64,000 nt of DNA from Staphylococcus lugdunensis (GCF_002901705.1 NZ_PPPV01000016.1:30284-94283), one strand, 5' to 3'; positions 52,373-63,000 are shown, numbered from the stretch's first letter. Program-made: numbers and translations. The notes: generated from the sequence alone by a model not told the origin.

Positions 52373-54508
52373 TTATAGTTTTAAATTTTTTAACGCATCT
52401 TTAAACGGATTATTTTCCAACTTTTCATCAGATGACATATATTTCTTCATTTCCTTTTTAGATATCTTATTATTATTTTTATGCTTCATACGCTCATCCA
52501 TATGTCGTTGTGTTTCCGTATAGCCGCAAATACAACGATATGTCGCTTCTTTCCCTTTACCAAATAATGTCATTTTCTTCTTACAATTTGGACATCTTGC
52601 ATTCGTTTTACGTTGCACATTCTTTTTCGTTTTACAAGAAGGATCTTGGCATACTAGCATCTGCCCATTCTTTGTTTTTACTTTAATCATAAATTTCCCA
52701 CATGTAGGACATTCTGTTGTAGTTAAGTTATCATGTTTATATGTCTGCACACTATTTTTAATGTCATGCACTATTTTTGTCGTAAAATCTTGCATTTCCT
52801 GTATAAATTTCCGCTGATTATACTTACCTTTTTCAATTCGAGTTAATTTTTCTTCCCATTCTGCAGTTAATAGCGGTGAAGTTAAGGCTTCTGGTGCTAA
52901 ATCTAATATTTGTTGTCCTTTAGATGTGACCTTAATCTTTCCGTCTGTTGATTCAATTGCATTAATATTGAAAAGTTTTTCAATAATGTCTGCCCGAGTC
53001 GCTACGGTGCCAATACCTCCAGTTTGTTTAAGCATTTGTGCATATTTCTTATCTTGTATATGAATAACTTGTTGTGGTGATTCCATCGCTTTTAATAACG
53101 TTCCTTCATTAAAATAATCTGGTGGTGTTGTTTGATGTTTCTTTATATTTGTTTGTGAAATTGGATATTGTTGCCCTTGACGGAAAGGTTGTTTCTTTAC
53201 TTCAGTTTGCGTTGTGTCAAATAAGGCTTTATATCCTAGTTGCAAAGGTATGTTTTCTTTCATTTTAAACTGGTGCTGTGCTACTTCTAACTTAACCGTT
53301 GTCATTTCATATTGGTATGGTTCCATTAATGATGCAATAAAGCGCTCAGCCACAAGCATATATATGTTTTGTTCTCTTGCAGTAAGTTGATTTAAATCTG
53401 GTCTAATTTCAGTTGGAATGATCGCATGATGATCTGAAACTTTTTTATCATTAATGATATTTAGTTTTGTATTGAACGACTTTTTCATTAGATTTTTAAC
53501 TGCAACTTTGTAATCAGTTGCAAGTAAAGCTTGCAGTCGTTCAGAGAACGTTTCTACCATATCACTAGTTAAAAAGTTAGAATCGGTTCTAGGATAAGTC
53601 ACTAATTTATGTCGTTCATATAAATTTTGTAACGTGTTCAGAGTTTCTTTAGGTCCCATTTTAAATCGGCGGTACGCCTCTTGTTGTAAATCAGTTAAGT
53701 TAAACAATGCTTGCGGATAGCTTTTTTTACGCTTTGTCTCAACGGTCGTCACTTGAATATTATTTTGTGCGATGGCTTTAACGATATGCTCTAAATCTTC
53801 TCTTTGTTTAAAGCGTTGCTGTGAGTCCAAATCAAACTCATAGCCAGCAACTTTAATATGCAATGTGTAGTAATCTTCAGGTTTAAATTGCTTGATTTCT
53901 TTCTGACGCTCATACACTAATTGAATGGTTGGCGTTTGCACACGTCCTAATGATAATTGAGCATCATATTTAGTCGTTAAAGCACGGGTTGCGTTAATCC
54001 CTACAATCCAATCTGCTTCACTGCGCGCCAATGCTGCTTGATACAGATGATTATATTTTCTCCCGTCTTGTAAGTTCTTAAAACCTTGTTGAATTGCTTT
54101 TTTAGTAACTGAACTAATCCACAAACGTTGAATTGGCTTTTTATTGCCTACTTTGTCTAAGATAAGCCGCGCAACAAGTTCACCTTCTCTACCCGCATCA
54201 GTAGCAATAATCACGTTATTTACCTGCTTATTTAACAATAATGATTTCACTGTTTTAAATTGCTTGCTTGTTTTTCCAATTACTATCGTTTTCATATGTT
54301 TGGGAATAATGGGCAAATCGTTTAAGTTCCATGTCTGATATCTTTTGTCGTAATGCTCGGGTTGAGCATTGGTTACTAAATGTCCAAGTGCCCAGGTCAC
54401 AATATATTTTTCGTTTTCTATATAACCGTTTTTCTTATGCGTTATGTGTAAAGCATCTGCTATATCTCTCGCAACAGAAGGTTTTTCAGCTAAAATTAAA
54501 GATTTCAT
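52373..54508 (-). CDS. topB: DNA topoisomerase III
   Basis: A type IA topoisomerase of 711 aa. The Toprim domain starts [17 protein letters not shown] and contains [14 protein letters not shown] (acidic metal site). The active-site Tyr is in LVTYPRTDS (about residue 309). The C-terminal region has Cys-rich zinc ribbons (CPTCG, CPNCK and a further Cys pair). It decatenates DNA and resolves replication or recombination intermediates. I place the start at ATG 54508 because the family begins exactly at [11 protein letters not shown]; the in-frame extension to 54547 adds 13 residues without support. Confidence 0.96.
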   Translation of the reverse strand: MKSLILAEKPSVARDIADALHITHKKNGYIENEKYIVTWALGHLVTNAQPEHYDKRYQTWNLNDLPIIPKHMKTIVIGKTSKQFKTVKSLLLNKQVNNVIIATDAGREGELVARLILDKVGNKKPIQRLWISSVTKKAIQQGFKNLQDGRKYNHLYQAALARSEADWIVGINATRALTTKYDAQLSLGRVQTPTIQLVYERQKEIKQFKPEDYYTLHIKVAGYEFDLDSQQRFKQREDLEHIVKAIAQNNIQVTTVETKRKKSYPQALFNLTDLQQEAYRRFKMGPKETLNTLQNLYERHKLVTYPRTDSNFLTSDMVETFSERLQALLATDYKVAVKNLMKKSFNTKLNIINDKKVSDHHAIIPTEIRPDLNQLTAREQNIYMLVAERFIASLMEPYQYEMTTVKLEVAQHQFKMKENIPLQLGYKALFDTTQTEVKKQPFRQGQQYPISQTNIKKHQTTPPDYFNEGTLLKAMESPQQVIHIQDKKYAQMLKQTGGIGTVATRADIIEKLFNINAIESTDGKIKVTSKGQQILDLAPEALTSPLLTAEWEEKLTRIEKGKYNQRKFIQEMQDFTTKIVHDIKNSVQTYKHDNLTTTECPTCGKFMIKVKTKNGQMLVCQDPSCKTKKNVQRKTNARCPNCKKKMTLFGKGKEATYRCICGYTETQRHMDERMKHKNNNKISKKEMKKYMSSDEKLENNPFKDALKNLKL

Positions 54509-54658
54509 AGTAAGTCCTTTCATTTCAAGTGTCACCATATTCGACACTATTTTGTCATTAATAGTCTTATTGTAACATGTGATTTCACATGCAAAGCTTT
54601 TAATTGTTGACGATTATTCTTATAATTAACTTAACTATAAGGTGCGGGAGGTAAATCA

Positions 54659-55543
54659 ATGGAAATTCATAAACTCACAGAATTAGCAACGATTAAGTCA
54701 TTTATAGAAACTTCGAGTTACATTCAGACCTCATATTTATATAAATTGCCTCAAAATTATGATGATATAGATACTTTATTAACCAAGGCAATACATTTTC
54801 CAGGTGTATTTGCATGTGCAGATAATAACAATGATATAAAGGCCATTTTGTTTGCTTTCTCTTACGCAAAAGATTGTTATAAAGTCATTGGTCCATTTAC
54901 TAAAGGAGAGCATGACTTAACTGTGGAGGATTTTCAAGCGTTATTTAATGCATTAAATTCAAATGTATCTGCTCATTCGATTTTTAATTTTTCTTTTGAA
55001 GAAGGAGTCCAAACGTATTATCCATTGATGGATGCTATTCATGCGCATTATAATTTCACGGATTACTATCTAGAAGCCTATAAGCAAACACATGCGGAGA
55101 CAATTAATCCTAATATTATTGAATATCATACAGCTATTTACCGTCATTTTGCTAAGTTGCATCATGATACTTTTAAACACGGCGCACATACAGCAGAAGA
55201 ACTTATCGCTACATTAGATGATTACCATCGTTTATTCCTTTTTGTTAGTGAAGGCATCTTAAAAGGTTATCTGTATCTACAAGTTGATACTACTGGTTCC
55301 CATGCTGAAATTAAATACTTTAGCTCTCACTCAGATTATCGTTTCATGGGCATTGGCTTTGATTTATTAAGTTATGGATTGAATTATGCCTTTAAGCACT
55401 ATGAAATTAAAAAAGTTCATTTTAAAATACGAAGTAAAAATACAAAACTTGTATCACGCTTTAATGAACTTGGTTTCAAAGTCAATTATGAATATAAAAA
55501 ATTTAAACTTGAACAATTCACTAAGCCTACAAGTAGCAACTAA
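54659..55543 (+). CDS. GNAT-family acetyltransferase-like protein
   Basis: A 294-aa protein with a C-terminal GNAT fold: the region SDYRFMGIGFDLLSYGLNYA (about residues 222-241) corresponds to the acetyl-CoA binding motif R/Q-x-x-G-x-G, somewhat degenerate, followed by KKVHFKIRSKNTKLVSRFNE and LGFKV. The N-terminal half may be a second, degenerate GNAT-like domain. Substrate unknown. A GGGAGG site precedes ATG 54659. Confidence 0.75.
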   Translation: MEIHKLTELATIKSFIETSSYIQTSYLYKLPQNYDDIDTLLTKAIHFPGVFACADNNNDIKAILFAFSYAKDCYKVIGPFTKGEHDLTVEDFQALFNALNSNVSAHSIFNFSFEEGVQTYYPLMDAIHAHYNFTDYYLEAYKQTHAETINPNIIEYHTAIYRHFAKLHHDTFKHGAHTAEELIATLDDYHRLFLFVSEGILKGYLYLQVDTTGSHAEIKYFSSHSDYRFMGIGFDLLSYGLNYAFKHYEIKKVHFKIRSKNTKLVSRFNELGFKVNYEYKKFKLEQFTKPTSSN

Positions 55544-55599
55544 AAAGTGATTTGGACAAGTCTGGGACATCATTACGTTTTAAGCTATGAACTAAATAT

Positions 55600-55708
55600 T
55601 GACAGTAGTTGACTGGATTGAAAATACGCTGATACCAACCTTTTTCAATCCAGTCAACCTTGTTGGAGCGGGACTAAGAATTCATAATGAATGCTGTCCT
55701 GCTCCAGT
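55600..55708 (-). repeat. Double-hairpin intergenic repeat, copy B
   Basis: The reverse-oriented partner of 50763-50864. A perfect 17-bp stem (GTTGACTGGATTGAAAA at 55608-55624 with its complement at 55642-55658) and a second stem GGAGCGGGAC / GTCCTGCTCC (about 55664-55673 and 55697-55706). It lies between the convergent GNAT and AEC genes. The internal spacer sequences, not only the stems, are also alike between the copies. Confidence 0.8.
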
Positions 55709-55760
55709 TCTTGTTTGTATGATTACGGTTTTACCCAATAATCATAATATATCCTGTTAT

Positions 55761-56672
55761 TTATGATACAAAGACTGCTTGATATACATATAGTATAACG
55801 ATACTAATCATTATCGTTAAATTGGTCACCATGCCAATAAACGGTAGCGTTTTGTATTTAAATTGAATTGCGTAAGGAATAATAGCTACACCTACTGGTA
55901 ATAGCCAAGTAACAAACAATGTCGTTTTAATCATTGAATCGGAGACCGGCAAGAAGAAATAGACTGCCAGACCTGCTGCCAAACCAACGCCGTAATGAAT
56001 TGCTAAGTACTTTATTGCTACAGCAATATAATTCCGTTCAATTTGGAAGTTAAGCATCATTCCCAGTAGTATCATTGATAATGGCATATTAGCCTTTGAT
56101 AAAATGCTAAAGAAGTCAATAGCAATATGTGGCAGATGAATGTTAAACATATTAAGTGAAAACATCGTGATATAAGTTACTAGAGGAACAGACTGAACTA
56201 ACTTTTTAGCTAAAAATTTAAAATTAAATTGATCGGTACCTTCACTATAGTAACTCCCAACAAAGTATGTTACGCCAAACATAATGATAGCTCCCCCAAT
56301 ATCAGCCATACCAAAATAAATCAACCCTTTTTGAGGCCATATCGCTTCTACTAATGGATAGGCAAATAATCCTATATTTAAAGCTGCCATCATCATTCCC
56401 ACTGATCCACGCATATTATTTGAATACCTTTTAAACAGCCAAATTATAAAGACTTTAGATAATACACCGTAAACGAGCATCATAATAGGCAATATTACAA
56501 AAGACATATCTAAATCTGCTTGATTTAAATTTACAATCACCAGAGAAGGCAAAGTGACATTAATTACAAGTGTTGCTAGTACCTGGCTATCAGCCGCTTT
56601 AACAAAGTGAATGCGCTTAAGAAAATAACCAAGCCCTATTAGCAAAATAATCATAACAAATTGTTCAGTCAC
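55761..56672 (-). CDS. AEC-family transporter (auxin efflux carrier-like)
   Basis: A 303-aa membrane protein with about ten helices, of the AEC / YfdV type (bacterial relatives of auxin efflux carriers, often organate or malate permeases). The N-terminal GYFLKRIHFVK and the NVTLPSLVIVNLN segment fit the family. I prefer the GTG start at 56672 because the GAAGGG sequence just upstream looks like its ribosome binding site; an ATG at 56690 would place that site inside the gene. Substrate unknown. Confidence 0.85.
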   Translation of the reverse strand: MTEQFVMIILLIGLGYFLKRIHFVKAADSQVLATLVINVTLPSLVIVNLNQADLDMSFVILPIMMLVYGVLSKVFIIWLFKRYSNNMRGSVGMMMAALNIGLFAYPLVEAIWPQKGLIYFGMADIGGAIIMFGVTYFVGSYYSEGTDQFNFKFLAKKLVQSVPLVTYITMFSLNMFNIHLPHIAIDFFSILSKANMPLSMILLGMMLNFQIERNYIAVAIKYLAIHYGVGLAAGLAVYFFLPVSDSMIKTTLFVTWLLPVGVAIIPYAIQFKYKTLPFIGMVTNLTIMISIVILYVYQAVFVS

Positions 56673-56808
56673 GATACGCCCTTCTTTCATTTAAAGTTTA
56701 TATATACATTAAAGTACTCTATCATAGTTTTACTTCGGTTTAGAAGTCTTTATATTCATGATATAATTCTTTTAACCATTATTTTATGATGACAAAGGAG
56801 TTCATTTT

Positions 56809-56976
56809 ATGGATTTAGAAGCTAAATTAGCTGAATTGAAATATGATTATGTTCGCTTGCAAAATGATTTAGAAAAAAAAGAATCGTTAAATCAAAATGT
56901 TGATTCATTGATTGGACAATTATCTGAAATTGAACAGCAAATTGCAACATTACGGTCAAAAATGCGTCATAATTAA
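56809..56976 (+). CDS. Small conserved coiled-coil protein (SE1832-like)
   Basis: A 55-residue protein read directly from the sequence: it starts MDLEAKLAELKYDYVRLQ and is almost entirely helical with heptad hydrophobics (L, L, I, L), hence a coiled coil. It resembles a small staphylococcal conserved family of unknown function that I remember as SE1832. AAAGGAG lies ahead of ATG; TATAAT (56762-56767) could be its -10. Confidence 0.75.
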   Translation: MDLEAKLAELKYDYVRLQNDLEKKESLNQNVDSLIGQLSEIEQQIATLRSKMRHN

Positions 56977-57038
56977 TCATCTAGTCATATTAACATTAAC
57001 ATGCTATTATAGGCTCTGGCCTAGAAAGGAAGTCTAAA

Positions 57039-57356
57039 ATGCAACTATATCTGATACTTTTACCTATTTTATATCTCATTGTGAGCTATATTAGCATTTA
57101 TAAAATGCCAACAATTTTCACAAGAATATTGCGCATTATTATGGGGATATTACTACTCTTCGTAATTGCAATCACTACACTGCAATTCCCTACAGAAAAT
57201 TGGTGGGTATTTATTGTATTACTTTTACTTGTTGGTAATGTTGAAGTAACTGGATTCAAAGCAATAAAACAAGATCGCAAAGGCTTGCTTATTTTGAATC
57301 TCTTAACTCTTTTGTTATACATTGTTTACTTAATTTTAGTATTCATCATGTATTAG
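57039..57356 (+). CDS. Small membrane protein of unknown function
   Basis: A 105-aa protein with about four hydrophobic helices (residues about 3-20, 27-47, 54-72 and 82-103) and few charged residues. No family recognised. AGGAAG precedes the ATG; it follows the small coiled-coil gene by 62 bases and ends in a strong bidirectional terminator shared with the RND gene. Confidence 0.75.
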   Translation: MQLYLILLPILYLIVSYISIYKMPTIFTRILRIIMGILLLFVIAITTLQFPTENWWVFIVLLLLVGNVEVTGFKAIKQDRKGLLILNLLTLLLYIVYLILVFIMY

Positions 57357-57387
57357 TTTAAACTGTGAAATGAATACTATATATTGT

Positions 57388-57432
57388 AAAACACACATGA
57401 CTATCATACTCGTTAGTCATGTGTGTTTTTTT
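57388..57432. terminator. Bidirectional terminator
   Basis: A perfect 16-bp stem: AAAACACACATGACTA (57388-57403) with its complement (57414-57429) and a 10-base loop. T-runs follow on both strands. It serves the membrane-protein gene (plus) and the RND permease gene (minus). Confidence 0.93.
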
Positions 57433-57435
57433 AGA

Positions 57436-60400
57436 TTATTTACGGGTTAGTTTTCCTTTTAAAGTAAATAAAATTTCGTATATTACTGGTACAACAATGA
57501 GCGTTAAGAGTGTAGAAGAAATAAGTCCACCAATGACTGTTGCTGCCATCCCTTTAGAAATTAAAATTGAGCTATCTTGTCCAAATAATAATGGTAATAA
57601 TGCACCAATAGTAGCAATAGCTGTCATTAAAATTGGACGTATACGGATGCCTCCTGCCTCAATTAATGCTTCTTTCATCGACATGCCTGCATGCTCATTA
57701 TTGGTTACTCGATTAATTAATACAATTGCATTGGTCACTACAATACCTATTAACATCAACACACCAATTAAACTTGGGACCGAAATAGTTTCTCCAGTAA
57801 TGAGCAGTGCTAATACAACTCCAATAACTGTATAAGGTAAAGAGAATAAAATTGTAAATGGTGCTAGTCCGCCTTTAAACGTGATAACTAGAATGAGATA
57901 GACAATAATAATCGCAGCCAACATTGCAACTGCCAATTGTCCCATGGCTGTATTAATGTCATCCGTCGCGCCACCAACACTAATGCTGACATGATTAGGT
58001 TTATCTATTTTGTTCACCTTTTGCATGACTGTTTGTGACGTACCACCTACGTCTTTACTAATCACCTTACCAGAAATCGTAGTCGCATAATCACCTTCTT
58101 CTTGTACAAGTTTGCTAGGTGTTGATGTTTCATTAAGTGTTGCTATATCACTTAACTTAATTGAGCCTCCAGTTGGTTTTTTCAACTCAATATTTTCTAA
58201 TTTCGTTTTAGACCAATCTGTACGTTTATTTTGTTTCACTTTAACATCAATAGATTTTCCATTTTCTTTAACCGTTGAAATCGTCTTTTCCGGTAAATTT
58301 TCATTTAAATTTAACGCAAGTTGACTTGCAGAAATGCCATTGTCAGTCGCTTTATTTTGATTAACTTTTATCTCATATTGATCATATGTCTCTGATAAAT
58401 CTGATTTGACATTTGCCACTCCTGAAGTTTTCTTCATCGCTTGTTCAACTTTAGCGACGGTCCCTTTAATTGCTTCTGTTGACTTACCTTTTACCGTTAC
58501 TTCTATTGAACTGTTGCCGACACCTGTTCCCATATCTAAATTCTTCCATGTTCCAGGGTGTTTATAACGATCCAAGTGTTTTAACACTTTATCTGGTTCC
58601 TCGTCAAAGTGAGGTGTATCTTTGGCATATTCAACCATAATTGCCATACTATTTGTACTACCAGTTGGGTCAGCCGGTGATGGTCCACCAACTGAATATT
58701 GTACCGTCTTAACTTTCTTCTTACTTTGCAAATATTTTTCAGCATCTTTCGCATGCTTTAATACTGCTTCTTCAGTTTCACCTGGTTTCGGTGTATAAGT
58801 AACTGCTAAAAACTTATCTTCACCAGTAGAGATATAACTTGTTCCCAACTTAGTGCCACCTAAGACAACACTCGCTATTAATATAATTGTAGTTATAATA
58901 ATAACTAACCATTTGTGATTCAATGACCATGATAAGACTTTTTGGTATCCACGACCAACTGTACCTAGACTTTCATTATTTTGTTTAACCTGTCGTTGTT
59001 GTTTGAGACCTCTCTTGAAAAATGTTGAGGCTAACGCCGGTACAACCGTGATTGACACAAGTAATGATGCCAATAAACTAAAGGCAATCGCCAAGGCAAA
59101 TGGTCTAAACATTTCTCCTACAGAACCAGAAACAAATGCCAAAGGTAGAAAGACGACAATAGTAACTAATGTTGAAGACAAGATTGGTTTAAACACTTCT
59201 GTTGTTGCATTTATAATCAATGGATTCCCTTTGAGCTGTTCTTTTGGATCTGACAAGCGTCGATAAATATTTTCTACAACTACAATGGAGTCATCAATAA
59301 CACGGCCAATTGCAATCGTCAAAGCGCCTAAAGTTAGTATGTTTAATGACACATCTGTTAGTTTCAAAGCTACCAATGCAATTAATATTGACAATGGAAT
59401 TGATACTATAGAAATTGCTGTCGTTCTAATATTGCGCAAGAATAGTAATATAACAATAATAGCCACCATCGTACCTAATGCGGCTTTTTCAACCATCGTG
59501 TAAAGAGAGTCTTGGATAGGTTTTGCCGTATCCATCGTTTTCACGCCATCAATTTTAGCGTTATTTTGAGTAAACTTATCGATGGTTTGTTGAACATCTT
59601 TAGCAACTTGAACAGTATTGGCGTCTTGCGCTTTCATTACTTGAACATTAACAGCATCTTTACCATTTGTCTTCGAAATAGATTGACGTTCATCACCAAT
59701 CTTTATATCAGCTAAATCCTGTAATTTAACAGATGGTATATTACCTGTTGAAGTTAATGAATCAGAAGATTGTGGCTTAGATGAAGCTAATGCACTAGTA
59801 TCATTAGATTGGCTATTACTAGCAGATGTTTGCTTACTATTACTTGATTGATTTGAATTCTGACTTTGACCAGCCATACTTAACGGTATTTGTAGATTTT
59901 TAAAAGCATCTACAGAGGTGAACTGACCATCTACAACAATTGATTTATCTGTATTATTAAATTGGAACAAGCCCAGTGGTGTTTCTCTAGATGCCGCTTT
60001 AACATAATTTTCAACGTCCTCTGCTGTCATCCCGACTTTATCCAATTGATCTTGCTTAAATTTCATAGTAATTTCACGTGTTGTTTGCCCATTTAATTGG
60101 GCATTTTGTACACCATCAATGGTTTGTAGTTTCGGAATCAGTTGTTTCTGTATTGCATTGGTTGTTTCTTTTAAATTACCATCTTTATTCGTAAAGGAAT
60201 ATGCCACAATAGGAAAAGCATCCATAGAATTACGTGTTAATTCCGGCTGACTTACCCCTTCTTTAAATTCTATTTTATCTATTTCTTTTTTCAATACTTC
60301 TTCTGCTTTATCCATATCTGTATTGTTTTCATATTCTACAGTAACAATAGATGCATTTTGTATTGACTCAGTCTTCACATTTTTGACATAGGCTAACGAT

Positions 60401-60621
60401 CGAATTTGACTATCGATTTTACTACTGATTTCATCTTGAGTTGTTTGCGGTGTTGCACCAGGCATTGTCGTTTGCACAGAAATCACTGGATTTTCAACAT
60501 CTGGTAACAATTCTAATTTTAGTTTTGCACTCGCATATACACCACCTAAAATCACCAAGACGACCATTAAAAAGATTGCAAATTTATTACCAAGTGAAAA
60601 TTTTAATAGCTTTTTTATCAT
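57436..60621 (-). CDS. RND-family (AcrB/SwrC-like) efflux permease
   Basis: A 1061-aa RND transporter with 12 expected membrane helices and two large extracytoplasmic loops. The proton-relay Asp pair in TM4 is present in GRVIDDSIVVVENIYRRL (about residue 447). In the second half the AcrB Lys position reads GIVVTNAIVLINR, lacking Lys, as in Gram-positive members. A low-complexity Ser/Asn/Gln stretch (about residues 249-293) is inserted in the first external loop. Gram-positive RND proteins export surfactants, lipids or envelope parts; the substrate here is unknown. It lies next to femX but has its own terminator. Confidence 0.9.
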   Translation of the reverse strand: MIKKLLKFSLGNKFAIFLMVVLVILGGVYASAKLKLELLPDVENPVISVQTTMPGATPQTTQDEISSKIDSQIRSLAYVKNVKTESIQNASIVTVEYENNTDMDKAEEVLKKEIDKIEFKEGVSQPELTRNSMDAFPIVAYSFTNKDGNLKETTNAIQKQLIPKLQTIDGVQNAQLNGQTTREITMKFKQDQLDKVGMTAEDVENYVKAASRETPLGLFQFNNTDKSIVVDGQFTSVDAFKNLQIPLSMAGQSQNSNQSSNSKQTSASNSQSNDTSALASSKPQSSDSLTSTGNIPSVKLQDLADIKIGDERQSISKTNGKDAVNVQVMKAQDANTVQVAKDVQQTIDKFTQNNAKIDGVKTMDTAKPIQDSLYTMVEKAALGTMVAIIVILLFLRNIRTTAISIVSIPLSILIALVALKLTDVSLNILTLGALTIAIGRVIDDSIVVVENIYRRLSDPKEQLKGNPLIINATTEVFKPILSSTLVTIVVFLPLAFVSGSVGEMFRPFALAIAFSLLASLLVSITVVPALASTFFKRGLKQQRQVKQNNESLGTVGRGYQKVLSWSLNHKWLVIIITTIILIASVVLGGTKLGTSYISTGEDKFLAVTYTPKPGETEEAVLKHAKDAEKYLQSKKKVKTVQYSVGGPSPADPTGSTNSMAIMVEYAKDTPHFDEEPDKVLKHLDRYKHPGTWKNLDMGTGVGNSSIEVTVKGKSTEAIKGTVAKVEQAMKKTSGVANVKSDLSETYDQYEIKVNQNKATDNGISASQLALNLNENLPEKTISTVKENGKSIDVKVKQNKRTDWSKTKLENIELKKPTGGSIKLSDIATLNETSTPSKLVQEEGDYATTISGKVISKDVGGTSQTVMQKVNKIDKPNHVSISVGGATDDINTAMGQLAVAMLAAIIIVYLILVITFKGGLAPFTILFSLPYTVIGVVLALLITGETISVPSLIGVLMLIGIVVTNAIVLINRVTNNEHAGMSMKEALIEAGGIRIRPILMTAIATIGALLPLLFGQDSSILISKGMAATVIGGLISSTLLTLIVVPVIYEILFTLKGKLTRK

Positions 60622-60720
60622 TTATATTGCCCCCTACCTTTGAATGTCTAAAAAAATCTGAACGAATCTCCAATACAGACACGTCCAGATCAAATTGTCA
60701 CCTTATTACGTACACCGACA

Positions 60721-61971
60721 TTACTTTCGTTTCAATTTTCGAGATAACTTTATCTTTGCTTTAGTTAAAGTGGGCTTAACCTTTTCAATAAGTTGATATA
60801 ATGGTTTGTTAAGCGGATAATCAAATTCACCAATTTTTTCACTTAAGTATGTTCCCCATGTCTTTTTAAAAATCCACAAACCATAATGTTCACTATCTTT
60901 AGGTGGATTATTATCGGTACCACCGAAATCATATGATGTTGCACCTTTTTCTCTCGCATAGCGCATCATCGCAAATTGCATATGATGGTTTGGTAAGAAA
61001 TCACGATAATCATTAGATGATGCACCGTATAAATAATAAGCTTTTTTGCCGCAAAACATTAGTAGCGCACCTGATAAATAAAGACCATCAGGATGTTTTT
61101 TCAAAAGTGATTCTAATTCTTGACGTCGTTCTACTTCATTATTCATCTTATTTTGTGCATCATTAATTTTATTTAAAGTTTTTTTATCTTGCTTTTTTTG
61201 TTGTAACTTTTCAATTTCATTATTTAATTTTTCAATTTCTTTTGTTGTTTCAGCTATAACCGGTTTAGGCTCTAGTTTCACTAAAAAGAGTTCAGCATCT
61301 CCATCTTCATGAAGTGCATCATAAATCGTTTCAAAGTAACTCACATCACGAGTTAAAAAGCCATCACGTTCACCAGTGATTTTCATTAACTGTGCAAACG
61401 TTCCTAAACCTTCACGCCCAGCATGTTCTACTTGAGTACCACGTCTTAGAGCAAGTCTTACTTTTGATCGATTGCGTTTATCAAAGCTCTTGATAAGTTC
61501 TTCATCTGATTTATCGATAGGTGTAATCATTGTCATTCGCGGTTGAATATAGTCTTTAGACAGGCCTTCTTTAAATCCTTTATGTTTAAAGCCTAATTTC
61601 TTAAGATTTTTAATGGCTTGAATTCCTTGGTCAACCTCGACATCTGGATCAATTTTAATCGTATAGGCTTTTTCTTCTTTAGCAAGCGCAGTTGTTTCTG
61701 CCAACAATAATTCTAATGCTGCTGTATCTTCATAATCCACAACAAACCCACGTGAGACATAACATAATGTAAATGGTAGTTTTGGGATTCTTTTAAATAA
61801 TAATTGGGCTACCCCTTTAATTTCACCATTTTCACCTACAGCAACTCTTTTTGAATACCAACCAGTAAGTTGCTTCGTCTCTGCCCATTTAGTTAATTGT
61901 AATAAATCTCCATGAGGATGAGATTTAACAAACGCGTCATGTTCTTGATTTGTGATATTCATCTTTTCCAT
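60721..61971 (-). CDS. femX: FemX (FmhB) lipid II:glycine glycyltransferase
   Basis: FemX/FmhB adds the first glycine of the staphylococcal pentaglycine bridge to the Lys of lipid II, using Gly-tRNA; it is essential in S. aureus. The protein (416 aa) starts MEKMNITNQEHDAFVKSHPH and has the FemABX GNAT-like halves (KIDPDVEVD, GFLTRDVSYF, YLYGASS, YDFGGTDN). A helical coiled-coil arm spans about residues 237-290 (EKLNNEIEKLQQKKQDKK). The C terminus KAKIKLSRKLKRK is basic. Confidence 0.96.
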   Translation of the reverse strand: MEKMNITNQEHDAFVKSHPHGDLLQLTKWAETKQLTGWYSKRVAVGENGEIKGVAQLLFKRIPKLPFTLCYVSRGFVVDYEDTAALELLLAETTALAKEEKAYTIKIDPDVEVDQGIQAIKNLKKLGFKHKGFKEGLSKDYIQPRMTMITPIDKSDEELIKSFDKRNRSKVRLALRRGTQVEHAGREGLGTFAQLMKITGERDGFLTRDVSYFETIYDALHEDGDAELFLVKLEPKPVIAETTKEIEKLNNEIEKLQQKKQDKKTLNKINDAQNKMNNEVERRQELESLLKKHPDGLYLSGALLMFCGKKAYYLYGASSNDYRDFLPNHHMQFAMMRYAREKGATSYDFGGTDNNPPKDSEHYGLWIFKKTWGTYLSEKIGEFDYPLNKPLYQLIEKVKPTLTKAKIKLSRKLKRK

Positions 61972-62062
61972 GCTCTAAACTAACTCCTTTATTATTGCAA
62001 TAATTATCATTATACATCGTTCATAAGTGAGTGTCGACGAACAAGACATCATTTAAAAAGAA

Positions 62063-62839
62063 TCACGATTTCGGCAACATTCCATTGATGAAACGATATG
62101 TTGCCCCTCTAATTGTCATATTGTACGGTGATGATGCTTCATGATCTTGAATTACAATTGAGGCATATTCAGATTTCTTGCCATCTTGAATGCGGAAGAT
62201 TATATCATCATCTTTTAGCACCAAATCAGTGTACTTATCGTTATCAGCAATGATATCCATATCATACCATAGTTGCCATTTCTTAACTGTCACAGCACGC
62301 TTTTCACTTGCAATAACAAGTTTCTCAATAACAAATTGTGATTGCTGATGACGCGCAAACCTCTCTTTCCGCTCTGTTTCAGTTTCATTCCATTGGATAA
62401 AAAAGGGTGGCTTAACTAAATAATCAGGATCAGCGATATATAATAATTGCCAGTCAATTTGTTCACCTTTTTTATTCTCTCTATGCATGCGAATTGGACC
62501 AATAGTATCGACATTTTTATCACATAACCGTTGAGCAGTTTCTTCAATAGATGTTGTTCTTAAACATATCCCTTTGAAGCCTTCAGCAAAATAATCTTGA
62601 ATAATTTTTGCAGCAAATGATACGCGCCCTTCCTCGGATTTCACTTCTTTAGCCAATTTATCCGGCTGTTCAACATCTAATAATTCAATATAGTTGTCAT
62701 TTAGGTATGTTAAACGATTAAATGTACCATAGCGATGGTGTTTGCCACCTGGCTCAAGCTTGAGTAGCTGTCCTGGATAATGAAATTGATTTAAATGATC
62801 AACATAATGAATAAGATGATCAAAATTAAGTGTTGCCAT
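62063..62839 (-). CDS. VOC-family (glyoxalase-like) protein
   Basis: A 258-aa protein with an N-terminal glyoxalase-like domain of the vicinal oxygen chelate superfamily. The pattern FDHLIHYVDHLN, then GGKHHRYGTFNRL and NDNYIELLDVE (about residues 4-60) supplies the likely metal His and Glu. The second half is a divergent copy. The reaction is unknown; this gene lies between femX and the marR-type gene in staphylococci generally. Confidence 0.85.
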   Translation of the reverse strand: MATLNFDHLIHYVDHLNQFHYPGQLLKLEPGGKHHRYGTFNRLTYLNDNYIELLDVEQPDKLAKEVKSEEGRVSFAAKIIQDYFAEGFKGICLRTTSIEETAQRLCDKNVDTIGPIRMHRENKKGEQIDWQLLYIADPDYLVKPPFFIQWNETETERKERFARHQQSQFVIEKLVIASEKRAVTVKKWQLWYDMDIIADNDKYTDLVLKDDDIIFRIQDGKKSEYASIVIQDHEASSPYNMTIRGATYRFINGMLPKS

Positions 62840-62908
62840 CGTACATCCCTCTTTTTCTTTTAGTTACCCATAGTTTAACAAACTATAGCATATATTTCTG
62901 TGTCAAAT

Positions 62909-62976
62909 TTGATATTGCCAAATGTATCAATTCAATTTATAATAAATCTTGTGCAAATTTAGTTAGTTAACCTAAC
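62909..62976 (+). promoter_or_regulatory. Promoter and inverted repeats before the MarR-type gene
   Basis: TTGCCA (62915-62920), 17-base spacer and TATAAT (62938-62943) form a good sigma-A promoter. An inverted repeat TTGATA...TATCAA (62909-62930) covers the -35. A second, GTTAG-N5-CTAAC (62962-62976), lies just after the likely start. Both are candidate operators for the MarR-type product, which would then repress itself and the MFS gene. Confidence 0.6.
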
Positions 62977-63000
62977 CATTTTCCGAGGAGAGTGTTATGA

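Noticed and set aside
54509-54547. N-terminal extension of topB
   Set aside because: The family starts at [11 protein letters not shown]; the 13 extra codons have no similarity.
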